Of a stretch of DNA of 43,465 bases, positions 17,153 through 25,329 are shown one piece after another. This DNA comes from SAR324 cluster bacterium. GTDB lineage: Bacteria; SAR324; NAC60-12. Every line of letters begins with the position of its first letter. Position 1 is the first letter of the stretch. The stretch spans positions 1-43,465 of the forward strand of contig JAKUUI010000014.1 of NCBI GenBank assembly GCA_022448485.1. Reading direction: 5' to 3'. The notes under the pieces are model-generated. The model made no database searches, had not been told where the DNA came from, and saw nothing but the letters and a program-made list of their open reading frames with translations. The position numbers and the translations under genes are program-made.

Positions 17153-19210
17153 TTAATTGTATTCATCGTTTAATTGTTCAATACCCTGTGTATCACCAAT
17201 AATGGTTAAGCGATCTCCTTCCAGCAAAACTGTGAGACCACGGGGTACAATCGTTTCTCCTTTTCTACGAATCAGGGCAACCAAGCAGCCTTCCGGCATT
17301 CGTATTTCACGCAATGAACGTCCAATGAGAACTGAAGAAGGTGTGTTGCTACGAATCCTAAGAGAGAAAAATCGCTCGTCACGTAACAATATTTCCTTTA
17401 AATCTTGTTCATCTGTGGCGTCTTTCCAGTCTTTGAGAAAATTATTGTCATCAACCCTTCCTGCAATTTGGGCTAGAATCCGCAGGTGCTGCCCCGGGTT
17501 TTCATTGGGACTGACTAAAAAGAAAAACGCATGGATAGGTCCCTGAAGTGAGGTTTTTCCGGAAAAATCAGGTGCATCAACAAAACATGGTTTTTTTGTC
17601 CGGACCAACACCAGTTCCGCCTGTTTCGTTTCCGGAAGACGTATATGAGGCAAGGCTGCACCGTGAGAAATTGGAGTGGCTCCAATTCTGCTTCCCTCCA
17701 AAAAACTCTTCTCCAGGTCTTTAGACTTAACACCAAGACTAAGACTTAAATCTTTTGCCGCGTCACGAGTAATTTCCTCAAAAAGGGCATCCCGGGTAAA
17801 TTCTATCATATGTGCACGAGTCACAACTTCATCAAATGGATCCTCCTCACGCACCCCTTTTTCTTTCATAATTCCGCGTAATTCACGATCAAGACCTTCA
17901 AATCTTTGTTCGCCAAGACGAGCAAATAAATGATAAATTGCACCTGAGCGTACAACCCGTTCACGTGCATAAAAAATATACCAAATAGTACCAAGAGTGG
18001 CGAGTGCCAACGAAAATAAAATAGGCACTATGCCCATTTCTGCAATCAGCCAAAGTGGTGAAAAAACTCCAAAAATTTGCATCCACGGGTAAAATGGAGA
18101 GTGATACCCTGGATCATAGGCCTCAATTCTGCTTTCACGCATGACGATTACGGCAAAGCAAATAAGCGCAAACACCATCAGTTGAAAAGCACTTGCAATC
18201 TTCGCTATGCTGGCAACATCGAGGGTCAGGATAAGAAAAATAATCAACCCAACTGTCAGTGCAATTCCATAATGCGGAATATTTCTTGGAGTGAGTTTTG
18301 AAAATTTTGCTGGAATAAGATGATCCCGACTCATGGCCAGGGGATAACGTGATGCACTTAAAATTCCGGCATTTGCAACTGAAGCAAAGGCAATTACAGC
18401 CGCAAATGTAACCCCAATCTTTCCCCATTTTCCAAACAAAACGTCTGCTGCAGAGGCAACTGGCTTTAAATCTTGTGCTAGTTCATTTGCAGGAAGCACC
18501 CCAACCATAATCGTTGTTCCAACAGCATAAACCACAATTGCAGTACCGATGGCAAGAAAAACTCCGAGCGGAAGGTTTCGTTCAGGATTTTCGACTTCTT
18601 CCGCAACACTGGCAATGTTTGTGATTCCAACGTAGCTGATGTAAACCAACCCTGCAGTTGAAAAAATAGAGACACCGCCTTTGTCAAAAAAACCTTCAAA
18701 ATGCTGTGAATTAATTTCAGCAATACCTTGTCCGATGAAAACAAGTAAAATCAACAGCAATGTAAAAACCATCAGGACTTGAAACATTCCTGTTTTTTTT
18801 GCTCCAAAAAGATTAACTATGCCAAAAAGGACAGCTAAAATTATGGCCAAAGTTACAATCGGCACATCCGGCCAAAAAATACTAAGATAGGCACCCATCC
18901 CAATCAAGGCAAACGATGTCTTTAATACCAAGGCCAACCACGTACCCAGCCCACCAATGGTGCCGACAAATGGTCCCATGCTCCGATCAAGAAAATAATA
19001 TGCCCCACCTGCTCTAGGCATTGCTGTGGCCAGTTCAACCATGCTGAACATGGCCGGAATCAGCGGAATTACCGCGATCAAATAACTCAATACCACTGCC
19101 GGTCCTGCTTCGTTAAAGGCAATTCCAGGAAGCAGAAAAAATCCTGCGCTCAGAGTCGTCCCGATCGCAATGGAATAAACATTGAGTAATGTTAGTTCTT
19201 TATTGAGCAT
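17153..19210 (-). CDS. APC-family permease fused to PTS EIIA-like and RCK_C domains
   Basis: This is a 685-aa three-part protein. Residues 1 to about 430 are an amino acid-polyamine-organocation permease with about 12 hydrophobic segments. It has the opening IAIGTTLSAGFFLLPGIAF, AMPRAGGAYYFLDRSMGP and ASVAEEVENPERNLP. Residues about 468-612 look like a fructose/nitrogen-type EIIA domain, with SHGAALPHIRLP placing H522 where the phosphorylated His lies. Residues about 615-685 are a TrkA-C/RCK_C ligand-binding domain (GRSLREIRMPEGCLVALIRR, then LEGDRLTIIGD). The last two domains suggest gating by phosphorylation state and by a small ligand such as a nucleotide. The substrate is unknown. No EI, HPr or NPr is nearby. 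It lies in the envelope/cofactor block, 115 bp after lolA. Confidence 0.88.
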   Translation of the reverse strand: MLNKELTLLNVYSIAIGTTLSAGFFLLPGIAFNEAGPAVVLSYLIAVIPLIPAMFSMVELATAMPRAGGAYYFLDRSMGPFVGTIGGLGTWLALVLKTSFALIGMGAYLSIFWPDVPIVTLAIILAVLFGIVNLFGAKKTGMFQVLMVFTLLLILLVFIGQGIAEINSQHFEGFFDKGGVSIFSTAGLVYISYVGITNIASVAEEVENPERNLPLGVFLAIGTAIVVYAVGTTIMVGVLPANELAQDLKPVASAADVLFGKWGKIGVTFAAVIAFASVANAGILSASRYPLAMSRDHLIPAKFSKLTPRNIPHYGIALTVGLIIFLILTLDVASIAKIASAFQLMVFALICFAVIVMRESRIEAYDPGYHSPFYPWMQIFGVFSPLWLIAEMGIVPILFSLALATLGTIWYIFYARERVVRSGAIYHLFARLGEQRFEGLDRELRGIMKEKGVREEDPFDEVVTRAHMIEFTRDALFEEITRDAAKDLSLSLGVKSKDLEKSFLEGSRIGATPISHGAALPHIRLPETKQAELVLVRTKKPCFVDAPDFSGKTSLQGPIHAFFFLVSPNENPGQHLRILAQIAGRVDDNNFLKDWKDATDEQDLKEILLRDERFFSLRIRSNTPSSVLIGRSLREIRMPEGCLVALIRRKGETIVPRGLTVLLEGDRLTIIGDTQGIEQLNDEYN

Positions 19211-19325
19211 AGTTTGATTGGAGAGTGCTTTATAGCAACAGCCAGCAAAACAGACGATTATGAACTAGCTCTTTTCCCGCCTGTTCGTTTGCGCCCTTAT
19301 TAGAAAAAACAAGAGACAGATAATT

Positions 19326-19985
19326 TTACTGCTTTCTATCCTCAATCACTTCCATTTCAGGAGTGACTTTGAATTCAAAAATATCGTCTTTAAGCGCAAG
19401 ATTGTATTGCATCGACTCCAGAGTGATAGTCCGGGAATTACCCTGTTGATCCATCAAAGCTATTTTCTGTAAATCATAGGTTTCCGGATGTACCTCTAAC
19501 TGAATAAATGCTAAATTTGCACTGGTTTTCTTGGGTTCCAGCTCCACGATCAATCCGTCTACATTTTCCAGCAAAATTTGGCTGATTTCCCGGCGAAGAA
19601 AATCTGACCGTAAGTCTCCCAAACCCAGCAAAAAAGAAAGGGCCGTTCCGTCAGTCAGTTTTTCCAGTTTTTGAATGGTCACATTTTCCAGCAATGGATC
19701 GAAGAGCCACAGCGTTTCGCCATTTGTGACAAGCAGTTGTTCTTCCGGTGCTTCATAAAGCCAACGCATTTTCCCCGGGCGTTTGTAAGAAACCCGTCCC
19801 TCTGCCTTTCTGGGACCAGTCTCAGTATTTGCACGATGGCTGGTTTGGATAAAATGCCCTGAAAAACTTCGAATATTCTGATATTGTTCCTGAATAAGTT
19901 GAAGCAAACCTGTTTCTTTTGCAACAGACTGTCCTGACATTCCGAACAAAAACACTAGAAGCAGGATAAGTGAATAATATTTCAT
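19326..19985 (-). CDS. lolA: Outer-membrane lipoprotein carrier LolA
   Basis: This 219-aa periplasmic chaperone ferries mature lipoproteins from the LolCDE complex to the outer membrane. A signal peptide (MKYYSLILLLVFLFGMSGQ, probable cleavage at SVA) precedes the LolA fold. The fold is marked by SFSGHFIQTS, GRVSYKRPGKMRWLYEAPEEQLLVT and ETLWLFDPLLENVTIQ. Length is typical. It is 38 bp downstream of the lptF/G gene, so LPS export and lipoprotein sorting are co-transcribed here. Confidence 0.93.
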   Translation of the reverse strand: MKYYSLILLLVFLFGMSGQSVAKETGLLQLIQEQYQNIRSFSGHFIQTSHRANTETGPRKAEGRVSYKRPGKMRWLYEAPEEQLLVTNGETLWLFDPLLENVTIQKLEKLTDGTALSFLLGLGDLRSDFLRREISQILLENVDGLIVELEPKKTSANLAFIQLEVHPETYDLQKIALMDQQGNSRTITLESMQYNLALKDDIFEFKVTPEMEVIEDRKQ

Positions 19986-20023
19986 ATAAAAAACATGTTC
20001 ATAATTTCGGGTTTCAGGGAGGT

Positions 20024-21136
20024 TTACTTTGGACTTGACCTTGTTTTTCCAAAAGAATTTAGAATGTCAAAGATATTTTGCAGGAGCAGATTGCTTTTGT
20101 ACAAGCTATAAAGTCCAAAAAGCAAAATCAAAAGCGGAGGCATCCACAAAACATATGGCTGATAGTTCATATTCAAAGTCATTTCTTTTGCACCCATCCA
20201 CAAGATGTAGTAAGTCATCACCAGAATCAGTGCCCGCAAGTATGCTCCGGAACGCCCGCGCCGCAGATTGATTAAACCTAACGGAACCATCGCCACCGCA
20301 AAAGCCGCACAAGCCCAAGGAGTGGTAAGCCTTAAAAACAGTTCCATTTTTGAAGAATGACTGGAGTCCTGCAAGAGCGATTCAGTGGAGGCCCCCCAAA
20401 TATGACCGTCTTTTTTAGTAGGAACAATTTGAGGTGGACGAAAAATATAGTGGAACTGCTCAAAAGCTATCGTTCGATAATTCTCAGTAGAGCCTTGCAG
20501 ATGAATCAGACCGTCTTCGAGGTGTAATACCAAATCCCGCTCTCTTTCACGAATTTTGATTCGTCCGCGCTCTGAAAGTGTCACCATCGAGCTATGCGTG
20601 AGTTCCCTGTCAGTAATAAAAACTCCGCTCAAATCTTCATTTTTGTTCTTGTCCTGAACGTGTAAAACCTTTCCAGAAAAATCGTAGTTTAACACTAACG
20701 GCTGAATAGTTTTCGTAGTTTGTGTTTTCAGAAATCTCAGTTTTTCTTCTTCATAGGCAGCGTATCCGGCGGGCTGCAGCCAGAGCGTAATTGTGGAGGC
20801 AAGTGCAGCAGCAATAATTCCAAACAAAAAAATGGGAAGACCGATTTCCCAAAGGCTAATTCCCATCGCATTCATTGCATAAATTTCATTGTCCGTGGAA
20901 AGACGCACCATCAGTACCACACAGGCTACTACAATTGCTAAAGGGAAGGTAACAGATAGAAATTGCGGAAGTCGGTAAAGCAGCATCATGCCCACACTAA
21001 AAATGCTCACTCCACGCTCCACAATCAAGTGAATCAGGCGATACACAGTTTCCATGGAAAGAATGAAAGTGAGTATCCCCAAGGCCAGCAGAAACGGACC
21101 AATCAGTTGTAGAAATATTGAACGAGAAAGCAACAT
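20024..21136 (-). CDS. lptF: LptF/LptG-family LPS export permease
   Basis: This 370-aa YjgP/YjgQ-family inner-membrane protein has three N-terminal membrane segments (about 10-35, 55-80, 95-120), a periplasmic beta-jellyroll region (about 125-270) and three C-terminal membrane segments. The opening SIFLQLIGPFLLALGILTF and the STDNEIYAMNAMGIS signature are typical. With LptB it extracts LPS from the inner membrane and passes it to LptC/A. It could be LptF or LptG; only one copy is visible and other lpt genes lie elsewhere. It starts 9 bp after the Gfo/Idh gene and precedes lolA. Confidence 0.9.
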   Translation of the reverse strand: MLLSRSIFLQLIGPFLLALGILTFILSMETVYRLIHLIVERGVSIFSVGMMLLYRLPQFLSVTFPLAIVVACVVLMVRLSTDNEIYAMNAMGISLWEIGLPIFLFGIIAAALASTITLWLQPAGYAAYEEEKLRFLKTQTTKTIQPLVLNYDFSGKVLHVQDKNKNEDLSGVFITDRELTHSSMVTLSERGRIKIRERERDLVLHLEDGLIHLQGSTENYRTIAFEQFHYIFRPPQIVPTKKDGHIWGASTESLLQDSSHSSKMELFLRLTTPWACAAFAVAMVPLGLINLRRGRSGAYLRALILVMTYYILWMGAKEMTLNMNYQPYVLWMPPLLILLFGLYSLYKSNLLLQNIFDILNSFGKTRSSPK

Positions 21137-21145
21137 AAAGATATC

Positions 21146-22066
21146 CTATAGTTGATCTTTGATTTGCCAAGCCACCTCCATTGCATTCAGCCCATCTTTA
21201 GCGGTGACTTTTGGGCTTTTTCCTTCACGAACTGCCAATAAAAAACTTTCAATTTCAGACAACAAGGCATCCCCTTTTTCCAGCTGAAAAGACTCTGGAC
21301 GAAGTGTTTCTGGAACTGGAGCCGTTCCAGAATCGACTTGAAGCTTGCGTGCCTGTCCTGTTCCATAGTCTAGTGAAAGGTACAGTCCAGACTGGAAAAT
21401 TCTCATTTTCCGTTCAGCTTTATCAGATACGCGGCTGGCGGTCAAATCTGCAATGCAGCCGGAAGGAAAGCGTAGGCGTGCGTTGGCCAAATCTGCCGTG
21501 GAAGTGATGATGTTTACTCCGGTACCTTCGACAAATTCAGGATATTCACCTACCACTGCCAAGACTAAATCAATGTCATGGATCATCAAATCCAGGATAA
21601 CATCGACATCAGTTCCACGTTTTGGAAAAGGCGCAATGCGGATATTTTCAATAAATTTTGGCTCACCAATTAACTGCTGAAATTCAGTAAAAACCGGATT
21701 AAAGCGCTCCAGGTGACCAATTTGCAGGCACACATTTTTGTCCCTTGAAAGCTGTTCCAGTTCTTTCGCTTCTTCAATCGTAGCGGCAAACGGTTTTTCC
21801 AGCAAAACATGAATGTTCTTTTCCATGAATGCTTTGGCCATTTCATAATGATGAACGGTTGGGACAACGATGCTTACAGCATCAACTTGATCCAGCACTT
21901 CGTGAAAATCCAAAAAAAAAGAGACCTCAAGTTCATCTGCAACTTTTTGTCCTTGTTCCGGATCAATATCAACCACACTGACCAGTTCTGAGCCAGGAAG
22001 CATGGCATATTTCTGAGCATGAAAGCGACCGAGGTAACCTACGCCAATTACAGCAGTTTTTAGCAT
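21146..22066 (-). CDS. Gfo/Idh/MocA-family oxidoreductase, possibly GnnA-like
   Basis: This 306-aa NAD(P)-dependent sugar dehydrogenase has an N-terminal Rossmann motif AVIGVGYLGRFHA (residues 5-17), the family signature LLEKPFAATIEEA, and GHLERFNPVF just after. The C-terminal half is the alpha/beta substrate domain. Similar oxidoreductases lie in lipid A gene clusters of delta-type proteobacteria, and the characterised GnnA oxidises UDP-GlcNAc at C3 for 2,3-diamino lipid A. Here the gene opens a block containing lptF/G and lolA, which suggests an envelope sugar. However, no lpx gene or partner aminotransferase (GnnB) is visible, so the substrate remains inferred. Confidence 0.8.
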   Translation of the reverse strand: MLKTAVIGVGYLGRFHAQKYAMLPGSELVSVVDIDPEQGQKVADELEVSFFLDFHEVLDQVDAVSIVVPTVHHYEMAKAFMEKNIHVLLEKPFAATIEEAKELEQLSRDKNVCLQIGHLERFNPVFTEFQQLIGEPKFIENIRIAPFPKRGTDVDVILDLMIHDIDLVLAVVGEYPEFVEGTGVNIITSTADLANARLRFPSGCIADLTASRVSDKAERKMRIFQSGLYLSLDYGTGQARKLQVDSGTAPVPETLRPESFQLEKGDALLSEIESFLLAVREGKSPKVTAKDGLNAMEVAWQIKDQL

Positions 22067-22476
22067 TTTTTCTGTTAGTGCTTAAATCGTTAAGTAAAAA
22101 ATGTTTGTGTTTTATCTTTTCTCAAGCATTTCAGCCAGCAAAGCTTTTTAAGGCTAGATTTAATTCATTGGTGCCGCAGCTTTCACAATTTTTTTTCACT
22201 ACGGGCATCCAAATCCACCCACCGCAAAGTGATCTGCATACCTGCTCCTTGTTCGGGTCAATTGAAATTCGTTCTTGCCGATTCATATCTGAAGAACGAA
22301 GATAACAATCAAATATTTCCACCGGCACGTATTCCGGGGCCGCCGTTCACCAATAACCCGTTATCCACCAAGAAGAACAAGAACGGCAAGAAAAAAACTT
22401 AGTATTCCTCAGCAGCCTTAGCTGCTCAAATCTTTAGCTCAAAACTTTTACTTAACACGCAAAACCAAAAACTCAC
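22067..22476. other. 410-bp intergenic region with two weak coding traces
   Basis: This stretch lies between valS and the Gfo/Idh gene, both leftward. On the minus strand a frame from a GTG at 22328 (or ATG about 22286) to 22131 encodes a short sequence with CRSLCGGW and NCESCGTNE, four cysteines spaced like a small zinc ribbon, but no ribosome-binding site precedes it. On the plus strand an ATG-less frame ending at a TAG near 22401 reads as a Lys-rich tail (PFTNNPLSTKKNKNGKKK). Either may be a gene remnant or chance. The leader and promoter of the nine-gene block must lie at the left end. Confidence 0.3.
22411..22426 (-). terminator. Weak terminator-like hairpin after valS
   Basis: AGCAGC-CTTA-GCTGCT forms a perfect 6-bp stem about 50 bp beyond the valS stop in its direction of transcription. 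The nearest T-run on that strand starts about 14 nt after the stem (22391-22397), which is further than in a standard intrinsic terminator, so the call is weak. Confidence 0.25.
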
Positions 22477-25152
22477 TCAACTGGCGAGCTTTTCCAATTC
22501 CAGAATTTGCTGTTTCAGGGCCTGTAGTGTCTTTTCGGTAGCGGTTACTTTTTCCCGCAACTCTGAGACTACCTGTTCCGGAGCTTTATTAAGAAAACCG
22601 GGGTTGTCAAGTTTTTTACGACTTTTTTCGACAAAGATGGATTCGGCTGTTTGTTTCTTTTGCAGAGCCTCGATTTCCTTTTTCCAATCCACGGCAGAGG
22701 CCTCAATGCTGGCCAACGTATCCTGAAAATATGCTCCAAGTGTATCACTCGCAGGGTCCGGAGTTTTTTTGTTGATTTGCAATTCACTTAAACGCGCCAA
22801 CCGGATGATCAAATTTTGATGCGTCCGGAACAGTTCCGCGTTTTTTGCAGAATCCAGCGTTGCCGCAACTTTTTTGTCAAGACCAATATTTGCTTTTTCA
22901 CGCAGGGCACGGATTTGCGAAATGGTTTCTTTGACTAGCTCAATTCGCCTGTATGCCTCTGGGAAGCAATATTGATTTGGTTGAGGCCACTCAGTGACTA
23001 CCAGCATTTTCGGTTGCCGAAATTGTCCCCACAGCGCCTCAGTGACGAATGGGACATACGGATGCAGCAACTTTATCAGAGTTGTAAAGGCATAAGCCAA
23101 CACCTGATTATCCTCATCTGTACGCTCCGGATTTTTGTCCATTTCCAAATACCAATCACAAAAGTCACCCCAAAAGAAACTTTTTAAATTATCAACTACA
23201 TCAGACAAACGGTGGGATTCCAACCCGGCTTGAGCACTTTGAATCAAATCATTCAGGCCATGCAATAGCCAGTTTGCCAGTTCTGACCTTACTGTCTGCG
23301 GGGGAGTTATCGGAGTTCCTTCCGGAATAGCCATTAAAATATATCTTCCAGCATTCCAGATTTTGTTGGCAAAACGTCTGCTGCTCTCCATTTTTTCCGG
23401 ATAAAGCCGCAAGTCCTGTCCCGGGCCTGTCCCAAGCACCAGGGCAATTCGCAAGGCATCAGCACCATATTCGTCAATACTGACCAAAGGATCAATCACC
23501 GTTTTTGGGTCAGATTTGGACATTTTTTTGCCTTCACGGGTGCGGATAAGTCCATGCAGATAAACCGTTTTAAAAGGCACATCCTGCAGCATGTAAGTCG
23601 TCATCAAAATCATTCGTGCGACCCAAAAAAACAGAATATCATAGCCAGTTTCCATGATGTTCGTCGGATGGAATTTTTGGAAATCAGGACTGTGCTTCAA
23701 CAAATCATCCAGCGAGAGTGAATAATTTTTTGCCAATTCCGGATCAATTAGCGTGCTCCATGTCCAGAGCGCCGAAGAAAACCAGGTGTCCAGAGTATCC
23801 GGGTCCTGTTCCCAGCCGTCAGAATCTTCAAGGTGCTGCAGACTGACCCGTGTTTCTCCATCACGGTAATAAACCGGAATACGGTGCCCCCACCAAATTT
23901 GGCGTGAAATACACCAGTCCTGCAGATTTTCAACCCAATAAAAATAAGTTGAATCAAAACGCTCCGGAACCAGACAAACATCACCAGATCGCACCACGTC
24001 AATCATGACTTCTTTGAGACTTTGCTTTTTATCTTTCCATTCTACAGCAGGCTTGTTTACGTCAATAAACCACTGCTCGCGAATTTGCGGTTCGATGGCC
24101 CCGCCGCCCCGGCTGTTAAACGCTTTGCTGTGCGTGTAATCAGAATCAGTTTTTACAAGCAAACCTTTACAAAGCAGCTTTTCAACAATTTGCGGACGAG
24201 CTTCATCAATCGGCATTCCTGCAAACTCTTGAGCAATGGGCAGCAATTTCCCGTCAAAATCAATAATCGCTTCTTTCTCCAAGCCATGCCGCTCTGCAAT
24301 GCCAAAATCAACATGATCATGCCAAGGTGTAATCGTCATAACTCCCGTACCGAATTCCGGATCAACCACATCATCTTTAATGATGGTGGCGGTAATTGTT
24401 CCATTGATCCATTCACATTCAAAAGTATCACCATGCTTGTACTGTTTGTAAAGCTCATCATCCGGATGCATGACAACATATTTATCACCAAATTTTGTTT
24501 CCGGACGCACTGTGCCAATTTGAAAAGGTCCGTATTGAAAAGTGTAAAACGGTGACTGAGTGTCTTTGCGCTCGACTTCATCATCGGAAACATTGGTTTT
24601 GAGATAAGGATCCCAGTTGACGATACGCGGACCACGATAAATTAAACCATCTGCGTGCATCCTTGCAAAGGTCTCGTTCACACAACGATTGAGCTGCGGA
24701 TCCATCGTGTAACGCTCACGGCTCCAATCACAGCTTGAACCCATCGCCTTGACCTGGTTGCGAATGGTTCCCTGTGATTTTTCGACGTATTCTGTAATAC
24801 GACGCAAAACTTCGTCTCTTCCCAATTCTGCACGAGGGTCTGCAATGCCCTCCTGAGCTTTGATTTGTTGCAAAACCACATTCTCAGTGGCAATTGCCGC
24901 ATGATCAGTCCCCGGAAGCCAAAGTGACTCATGGCCGTCCATCCTGTGCCAGCGCGTAAAAATATCCTCCAAAACCAGCATCACGGCGTGACCAACATGC
25001 AGTTGTCCAGTAGCATTCGGCGGAGGCATCGAAATTGTAAAAGCAGGTTTATTAGAATGTGCATCCACACGGAAGGCACCGCTAGATTCCCACTGTTCTG
25101 CTATATTTTTTTCAAAAACTTGAGGATCGTAGGCTTTAGCTAATGATGTCAT
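22477..25152 (-). CDS. valS: Valyl-tRNA synthetase
   Basis: This 891-aa class Ia synthetase charges tRNA-Val. The HIGH motif appears as HVGH (52-55) within PPPNATGQLHVGHA, and KMSKS as KKMSKSDPK in the second half of the catalytic core. The CP1 editing domain lies between them. The anticodon-binding domain follows, then a C-terminal Lys/Glu/Leu-rich coiled coil (from about residue 825) typical of ValRS. Length matches bacterial ValRS. It lies 177 bp downstream of secA on the same strand and may have its own promoter in that gap. Confidence 0.97.
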   Translation of the reverse strand: MTSLAKAYDPQVFEKNIAEQWESSGAFRVDAHSNKPAFTISMPPPNATGQLHVGHAVMLVLEDIFTRWHRMDGHESLWLPGTDHAAIATENVVLQQIKAQEGIADPRAELGRDEVLRRITEYVEKSQGTIRNQVKAMGSSCDWSRERYTMDPQLNRCVNETFARMHADGLIYRGPRIVNWDPYLKTNVSDDEVERKDTQSPFYTFQYGPFQIGTVRPETKFGDKYVVMHPDDELYKQYKHGDTFECEWINGTITATIIKDDVVDPEFGTGVMTITPWHDHVDFGIAERHGLEKEAIIDFDGKLLPIAQEFAGMPIDEARPQIVEKLLCKGLLVKTDSDYTHSKAFNSRGGGAIEPQIREQWFIDVNKPAVEWKDKKQSLKEVMIDVVRSGDVCLVPERFDSTYFYWVENLQDWCISRQIWWGHRIPVYYRDGETRVSLQHLEDSDGWEQDPDTLDTWFSSALWTWSTLIDPELAKNYSLSLDDLLKHSPDFQKFHPTNIMETGYDILFFWVARMILMTTYMLQDVPFKTVYLHGLIRTREGKKMSKSDPKTVIDPLVSIDEYGADALRIALVLGTGPGQDLRLYPEKMESSRRFANKIWNAGRYILMAIPEGTPITPPQTVRSELANWLLHGLNDLIQSAQAGLESHRLSDVVDNLKSFFWGDFCDWYLEMDKNPERTDEDNQVLAYAFTTLIKLLHPYVPFVTEALWGQFRQPKMLVVTEWPQPNQYCFPEAYRRIELVKETISQIRALREKANIGLDKKVAATLDSAKNAELFRTHQNLIIRLARLSELQINKKTPDPASDTLGAYFQDTLASIEASAVDWKKEIEALQKKQTAESIFVEKSRKKLDNPGFLNKAPEQVVSELREKVTATEKTLQALKQQILELEKLAS

Positions 25153-25329
25153 TTTTTTTTGGCCTAAAAAAATTTTTGGATGGAGATGGGGGAGCTATAA
25201 CTTTGGAAAAAACCGCGAATATATCATTTCGAAAACTGATAGAAGTTTTTTTCAAGATTATATTAAGATTCCTCCTAAAAATGGTAGGAAAGATAGAGAG
25301 AATATATTTACTTTGACCAGCATTAATGT

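Noticed and set aside
24022-24555. 177-aa plus-strand ORF inside valS
   Set aside because: valS is unambiguous through this region; the opposite frame lacks motifs and a ribosome-binding site.
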